Positions 35,673 to 39,110 of a stretch of DNA of 39,110 nucleotides are shown piece after piece; the stretch's first letter is position 1; every line of letters begins with the position of its first letter. Below the pieces are notes generated by a model. It saw only the letters and a list, made by a program, of their open reading frames with translations. It had not been told where the DNA came from and searched no databases. The translations under genes and the position numbers were made by a program. Source of the stretch: Actinomycetota bacterium (GTDB taxonomy: Bacteria > Actinomycetota > Actinomycetes > Nanopelagicales > Nanopelagicaceae); the NCBI GenBank assembly GCA_026393035.1, contig JAPLAY010000061.1, forward strand, positions 1 through 39,110, written 5' to 3'.

Positions 35673-37100
35673 ATGGCGCTTTGGGGCGGAAGATTTTCGA
35701 GCGAACCCGCAGATTCTGTTGCAGCGCTTTCGCGCAGCGTTGATTTTGATTGGCGACTTGCGCCTTATGACATCAAGGTAAATCTTGCTCACTTAGATGG
35801 CTTAGTGGCTTCTGGAGTTATCGCATCAGGCAATGGTGAAGTTATCCGTGCGGGCCTAAAAGCACTCAGTACCGAGATTATCGCGGGTAAATTTACCTAT
35901 AACGATTCCGATGAAGATGTTCACAGCGCAATAGAGCGCGGGCTTATCGCAAAGATAGGTGCAATTGGTGGGGCGCTTCGAGCTGGACGCTCTCGTAATG
36001 ATTTGGTCGTAACCGATTTTAAACTCTATTTGATTGATCATTTATTGGAAGTAGCTTCTTTAACGACTGATCTTGTTTCGGCATTTAATCAACAGAGTGC
36101 GGCGCTAGTTGAAGTTATTGCGCCAGGGTTTACGCACCTACAACATGCACAGCCAATAGTTTTCGGTCATGAACTTGCTAAGCATTCACAAGCACTGCTT
36201 CGCGATGTGGATCGCATAGGGGATTGGTTAGTTAGAAATAACTTTTCGCCTCTGGGTTCTGGCGCTTTGGCAGGCAGTGGACTGCAACCAAATCCAGAAT
36301 CGAGTGCAGATACTTTAGGTTTCGATGGAGTTTTAGCAAATAGTATCGATGCAGTAAGCGATCGTGATTTCGCGGCCGAAGCTCTCTTTGTTATGGCGAT
36401 GCTCGGGGTTCATCTTTCGCGCATTGGTGAGGAATTTACAATTTGGAGCACGACCGAATTTAAATGGGTAGTAATTGATGATGCCTATTCAACTGGCTCT
36501 TCGATAATGCCTCAGAAGAAGAATCCAGATATTGCAGAACTCGCTAGAGGTAAGAGTGGACGTTTGATTGGAAACTTAACGGCGCTACTTGCGGTTCTAA
36601 AAGGTTTACCTTTCGCATACAACAGAGATTTACAAGAAGATAAAGAACCGATATTTGATTCTGTCGAGACACTTTTAGTTTTATTGCCGGCACTTACCGG
36701 CATGGTTGAAACTGCAAAGTTCAACGGTGCAAATATTTCAAGCGGCGCACATTCGGGATATGCACTAGCTACCGAAATCGCAGATTATTTGGCTAAGAAG
36801 TCTGTTCCATTTGCCCAAGCACATGAGGTAGCAGGGGAGTGTGTGCGGTTATGTGAAAGCGCGGGCATCGAACTTTATGAATTATCGGATGATCAACTTA
36901 AAGCTATTCATCCTGAGTTGAAATCTGATTTGAAAGAGTTATTAACAACGCAAGGAGCGGTGGCATCTCGTACCTCATCTCTTGGAACTTCTATCTCTAG
37001 CGTTACGAAGCAGATTGCCGATCTGAAAAATGCCACGAAGGAAGCGAAGAGCTGGATATCCAACGAGGTTGAACGCTTTTCGGGCATGATGAAGCCATGA
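35673..37100 (+). CDS. argH: Argininosuccinate lyase
   Basis: Last step of arginine synthesis, splitting argininosuccinate to arginine and fumarate; 475 residues, fumarase/aspartase superfamily. The three conserved regions are present: SRNDLVVTDFKL, THLQHAQPIVFGHELAKH (catalytic His) and the signature loop GSSIMPQKKNPDIAEL. The N-terminal MALWGGRFSSEPAD is typical. It directly follows argR; argF and argG, which normally precede it in actinobacterial arg clusters, are not here. Its stop overlaps the tyrS ATG (ATGA). Confidence 0.96.
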   Translation: MALWGGRFSSEPADSVAALSRSVDFDWRLAPYDIKVNLAHLDGLVASGVIASGNGEVIRAGLKALSTEIIAGKFTYNDSDEDVHSAIERGLIAKIGAIGGALRAGRSRNDLVVTDFKLYLIDHLLEVASLTTDLVSAFNQQSAALVEVIAPGFTHLQHAQPIVFGHELAKHSQALLRDVDRIGDWLVRNNFSPLGSGALAGSGLQPNPESSADTLGFDGVLANSIDAVSDRDFAAEALFVMAMLGVHLSRIGEEFTIWSTTEFKWVVIDDAYSTGSSIMPQKKNPDIAELARGKSGRLIGNLTALLAVLKGLPFAYNRDLQEDKEPIFDSVETLLVLLPALTGMVETAKFNGANISSGAHSGYALATEIADYLAKKSVPFAQAHEVAGECVRLCESAGIELYELSDDQLKAIHPELKSDLKELLTTQGAVASRTSSLGTSISSVTKQIADLKNATKEAKSWISNEVERFSGMMKP

Positions 37101-38316
37101 GTTTGGAACTTTTAGCTGATTTAGAGTGGCGTGGGTTGGTCGCGCAAACGACTGATCGAGAAGCGCTCACCAAGGAATTGAGTTCTGCTCCCGTAAAGTT
37201 TTATATTGGTTTTGACCCAACGGCGCCAAGTTTGCATGTTGGAAATTTGGTAGTAATTCTTGTTATGCGACGTTTTCAATTGGCGGGACATCTGCCAATT
37301 GCACTCGTCGGTGGCGCAACTGGATTGGTTGGCGATCCAAGTGGTCGCAATGAAGAGCGCACACTAAACGATGAATCAGTTGTTGAAGAGTGGGTTGAAA
37401 ACATTCGTAAAATAATTTAGATTGGACAAAGCCGGTATCCGCTCTGGAATTTCTCCGTGATATCGGAAAACATTTCAGTGTAAATCAAATGCTTGCAAAA
37501 GATTCGGTCTCATCACGCCTAGAAAGTGGCGGAATTTCTTACACAGAATTCTCATATCAGGTGCTTCAAGCGTTTGATTATTTAGAGTTGTATCGTCGCG
37601 ATAATTGCAAACTTCAACTTGGTGGCTCTGATCAATGGGGCAATATTGTCGCGGGCTTAGATCTAATTCGTAAGGTTGAAGGCGGCTCGGCTCATGCTTT
37701 TACGATTCCATTAATGGCTAAATCAGATGGAAGTAAATTCGGTAAGACTGCAGGTGGCTCTGTGTGGCTCGATTCAGAAATGACTTCACCATATGCTTTC
37801 TATCAATTTTGGATTAACACTGAAGATGCTGACGTAGAAAAATATCTCAAAGTTTTTTCATTTAAGGATCGCACCGAGATTGCAAGACTAATTGAAACTG
37901 TTAAAACAAATCCTGGTGCTCGTGAAGCACAGCGCGAACTTGCGCGGGAGTTAACGACGTTAGTTCATGGCTCGAGCGAATGTGAAAAAGTAGAAGCGGC
38001 ATCGAAAGCGTTATTTGGTCAAGGCGAATTGAATGAGTTGGATGAAAAAACTTTGGCAGCCGCACTTTCGCAATTGCCTAAAACTTCTATAGCTAAAGGT
38101 GAAACTTTTCCTTCATGGGTAGATTTGTTAACTGCCACCGGAGTTGTTGATTCTAAATCTGCCGCACGAAGAATTGTTAAAGAGAACGGCGCATACTTAA
38201 ATAACGAGAAAATTTCTGGAGAAGATTTCGTGCCAACTGCTGCGAATTTGATTCATGGTCGCTTCTTGGTGCTACGCAAAGGTAAACGCGATCTCGCTTC
38301 GGTAGAAGTTCTCTAA
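37097..38316 (+). pseudogene. tyrS: Tyrosyl-tRNA synthetase gene with an out-of-frame internal deletion
   Basis: TyrRS reads in two frames. Bases 37097-37420 give 107 residues with the class I HIGH site as HVGN (SLHVGNLVVIL) and GATGLVGDPSGR, ending VENIRKII-stop. From about 37410 a different frame gives NNLDWTKPVSALEFLRDIGK and runs to 38316 with GISYTEFSYQVLQAFDY, QLGGSDQWGN, KFGKT (KMSKS site) and a C-terminal S4 domain. Against the family, about 18 residues between IRK and NNLDW are absent, and the remaining spacing is out of frame, so a loss of some 52-58 bases near 37408-37414 is likely. TyrRS is essential, so either another copy exists, or this is an assembly fault or minority variant. 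Neither half should work alone. Confidence 0.85.
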
Positions 38317-38371
38317 ATCCAAAATTTCGATTCATTGCTTAGCGGTTGCGCAAAGATAAAGTTATAATTTT

Positions 38372-38392
38372 GAGCGCAAATTTGGCGCTTTT
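38372..38392 (+). terminator. Hairpin plus T run after tyrS
   Basis: AGCGC (38373-38377) pairs with GCGCT (38385-38389) around a seven-base loop, extendable by one G-U pair, and TTTT runs 38389-38392. It lies about 55 bases after the tyrS stop and before the rrn promoter, a sensible end for the arg-tyrS transcript. A perfect TATAAT at 38363-38368 lies just upstream but has no good -35. Confidence 0.5.
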
Positions 38393-38452
38393 CCAGGTGA
38401 TTAACCTCGCAGCGAAAATGACCGTTTTTGGCCCGATTCTTGGCATCCGAAT

Positions 38453-38481
38453 TTGACCCTAGGCAGGGCATCGGCTATCTT
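38453..38481 (+). promoter_or_regulatory. rRNA operon promoter (-35 TTGACC, -10 TATCTT)
   Basis: TTGACC (38453-38458) and TATCTT (38476-38481) are 17 bases apart, the best sigma-A-type promoter in the 567-base gap before 16S. The transcript would start near 38488, giving a leader of about 395 bases. The match to consensus and position upstream of rRNA make it the likely main rrn promoter. Confidence 0.75.
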
Positions 38482-38487
38482 TACCCC

Positions 38488-38883
38488 TCGCTTGCGAATT
38501 GGACGAAAAACCCTTTAAAACCGGGGCAAATAAGGCCAAGCAACGATAAGTATTTCCAAGCACTATGAAGGATCTACCGGATTTGCTCTTCCGTGTGCCT
38601 TCCACTAGGTTTGGCGGTCTGCCCTGCAATCGGTGAGAAATCGCCGTGCCCGGTGTGCATTCGTACCTTGAGAACTCAACAACGTGCAAAAAATCAATGC
38701 CAATCGGCATATATTGGCCTGCCCCTGTTTTCAGGTGCAGAAAAAATATGCCAAATTCCTTTGTATTTCCAGGACTTCGGAGCCCCTCAAAAGGCGACGG
38801 ATATTGGGTACAGAAACAAAAACAATTGGTAAAAATGAAATAGCTATAAACGCTAGTTTCGTTTTTTTGCCAGATCACAACTT
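38488..38883 (+). other. rrn leader region, structured and non-coding
   Basis: About 395 bases with no supportable gene. It can form a GAAA-capped hairpin CGGTGA-GAAA-TCGCCG (38631-38646, one G-U pair), ATGCC-AATC-GGCAT (38697-38710) and a nine-pair hairpin with one mismatch and a TTTT loop (38719-38740). GGCATAT (38706-38712) can instead pair with ATATGCC (38746-38752), enclosing that last hairpin. The final 60 bases should hold the upstream strand of the 16S processing stem; its partner lies beyond the window. Confidence 0.6.
38668..38679 (+). promoter_or_regulatory. Actinobacterial rrn antitermination-type element
   Basis: The palindrome TTGAGAACTCAA, within CCTTGAGAACTCAACAACGT, matches an element found upstream of rRNA genes in many actinobacteria and associated with nut-like (box) antitermination signals. 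It lies about 205 bases before 16S. The assignment rests on recalled similarity. Confidence 0.6.
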
Positions 38884-39110
38884 TCTATGGAGAGTTTGAT
38901 CCTGGCTCAGGACGAACGCTGGCGGCGTGCTTAACACATGCAAGTCGAACGATGAAGTTTCTTCGGGGATGGATTAGTGGCGAACGGGTGAGGAACACGT
39001 GAAGAATCTGCCCTCCACTTTGGGATAACTCCGGGAAACCGGGGCTAATACCGAATATTGAAACATAAGCGGCATCGCTGAGTTTTGAAAGAATTTCGGT
39101 GGAGGATGAC
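38884..39110 (+). rRNA. rrs: 16S ribosomal RNA, 5' part (cut by the window end)
   Basis: The universal 27F site AGAGTTTGATCCTGGCTCAG starts at 38891, which corresponds to E. coli position 8, so the mature 5' end is near 38884. It is followed by the conserved GACGAACGCTGGCGGCGTGC and CTTAACACATGCAAGTCGAA, then variable region V1/V2. Only about 227 of some 1,500 bases lie in the window. The gene is in the same direction as tyrS and the arg operon. The V1/V2 sequence here is the best handle for naming the organism. Confidence 0.97.

Noticed and set aside
37489-38316. Independent gene starting at ATG 37489
   Set aside because: The same frame extends upstream with conserved TyrRS residues (NNLDW through VNQ), so this is the 3' part of the broken tyrS, not a separate gene.
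38593-38899. Several short plus-strand frames in the rrn leader
   Set aside because: They overlap each other in three frames, contain the rrn box element and run into 16S; this is transcribed non-coding leader.
38980-39000. GGGTGAGGAACACGTG in 16S instead of the more common GGGTGAGTAACACGTG
   Set aside because: This variant occurs naturally in other bacterial 16S genes as far as I recall; one base in an early region is not evidence of anything unusual.

Overview
This window is a compact, gene-dense stretch of core chromosome from an actinobacterium with low G+C (A/T visibly outnumber G/C, unusual for the phylum). The evidence for Actinobacteria is RbpA, WhiA, a DUF3099 membrane protein, a SufR-SufBDCSU-SufT cluster, an InhA-like FabI next to FabG, a Pgi of the Tal-Pgi type, and the rrn-leader element TTGAGAACTCAA. 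Small size, very short intergenic gaps and many 1-4 base stop/start overlaps suggest a streamlined, probably freshwater planktonic lineage (acI / Nanopelagicales-like). That placement is an inference; the 227 bases of 16S at the right edge could test it.

Layout. 1-7.4 kb: uvrA (5' end off-window), uvrC, rapZ, yvcK, whiA. 7.5-11.2 kb: gap, pgk, tpiA, secG, rbpA. 11.2-15.7 kb, minus strand: ctaA, tkt, pgi. 15.7-22.0 kb: sufR, sufB, sufD, a Rieske protein, sufC, sufS, sufU, sufT for Fe-S assembly. 22.0-24.9 kb: an ABC exporter, converging with a minus-strand pair (SURF1, DUF3099). 25.0-26.5 kb: fabG-fabI. 26.5-28.7 kb: infC (rare ATC start, long structured leader), rpmI, rplT and a SpoU-type RNA methyltransferase with a strong terminator hairpin inside its first codons. 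28.7-32.2 kb: pheS-pheT. 32.2-38.3 kb: an arginine operon argC-argB-argD-argR-argH that runs into tyrS. 38.3-39.1 kb: rrn terminator/promoter/leader and the 5' end of 16S rRNA.

How it fits together. The block covers lower glycolysis and part of the non-oxidative pentose pathway, cytochrome oxidase maturation (CtaA, SURF1), Fe-S cluster assembly with its own repressor, fatty acid elongation, translation factors and two aminoacyl-tRNA synthetases, and arginine synthesis with its own repressor inside the operon.

Main points of interest. (1) tyrS has an out-of-frame internal deletion of roughly 18 codons. (2) Two ARG boxes about two turns apart cover the -35 of an apparently leaderless argC promoter. 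(3) The arg operon lacks argJ, argF and argG, and its ArgB lacks the N-terminal helix of arginine-inhibited enzymes. (4) A CAAC-N6-GTTG SufR-type operator sits on the likely sufR start. (5) A TAnnnT-N6-ATG layout recurs at the first genes of several transcription units, implying leaderless mRNAs. I saw no CRISPR array, prophage, insertion sequence, toxin/defence island or biosynthetic novelty. I do not think the window holds a wholly undescribed system; the interest lies in gene loss and regulatory layout.
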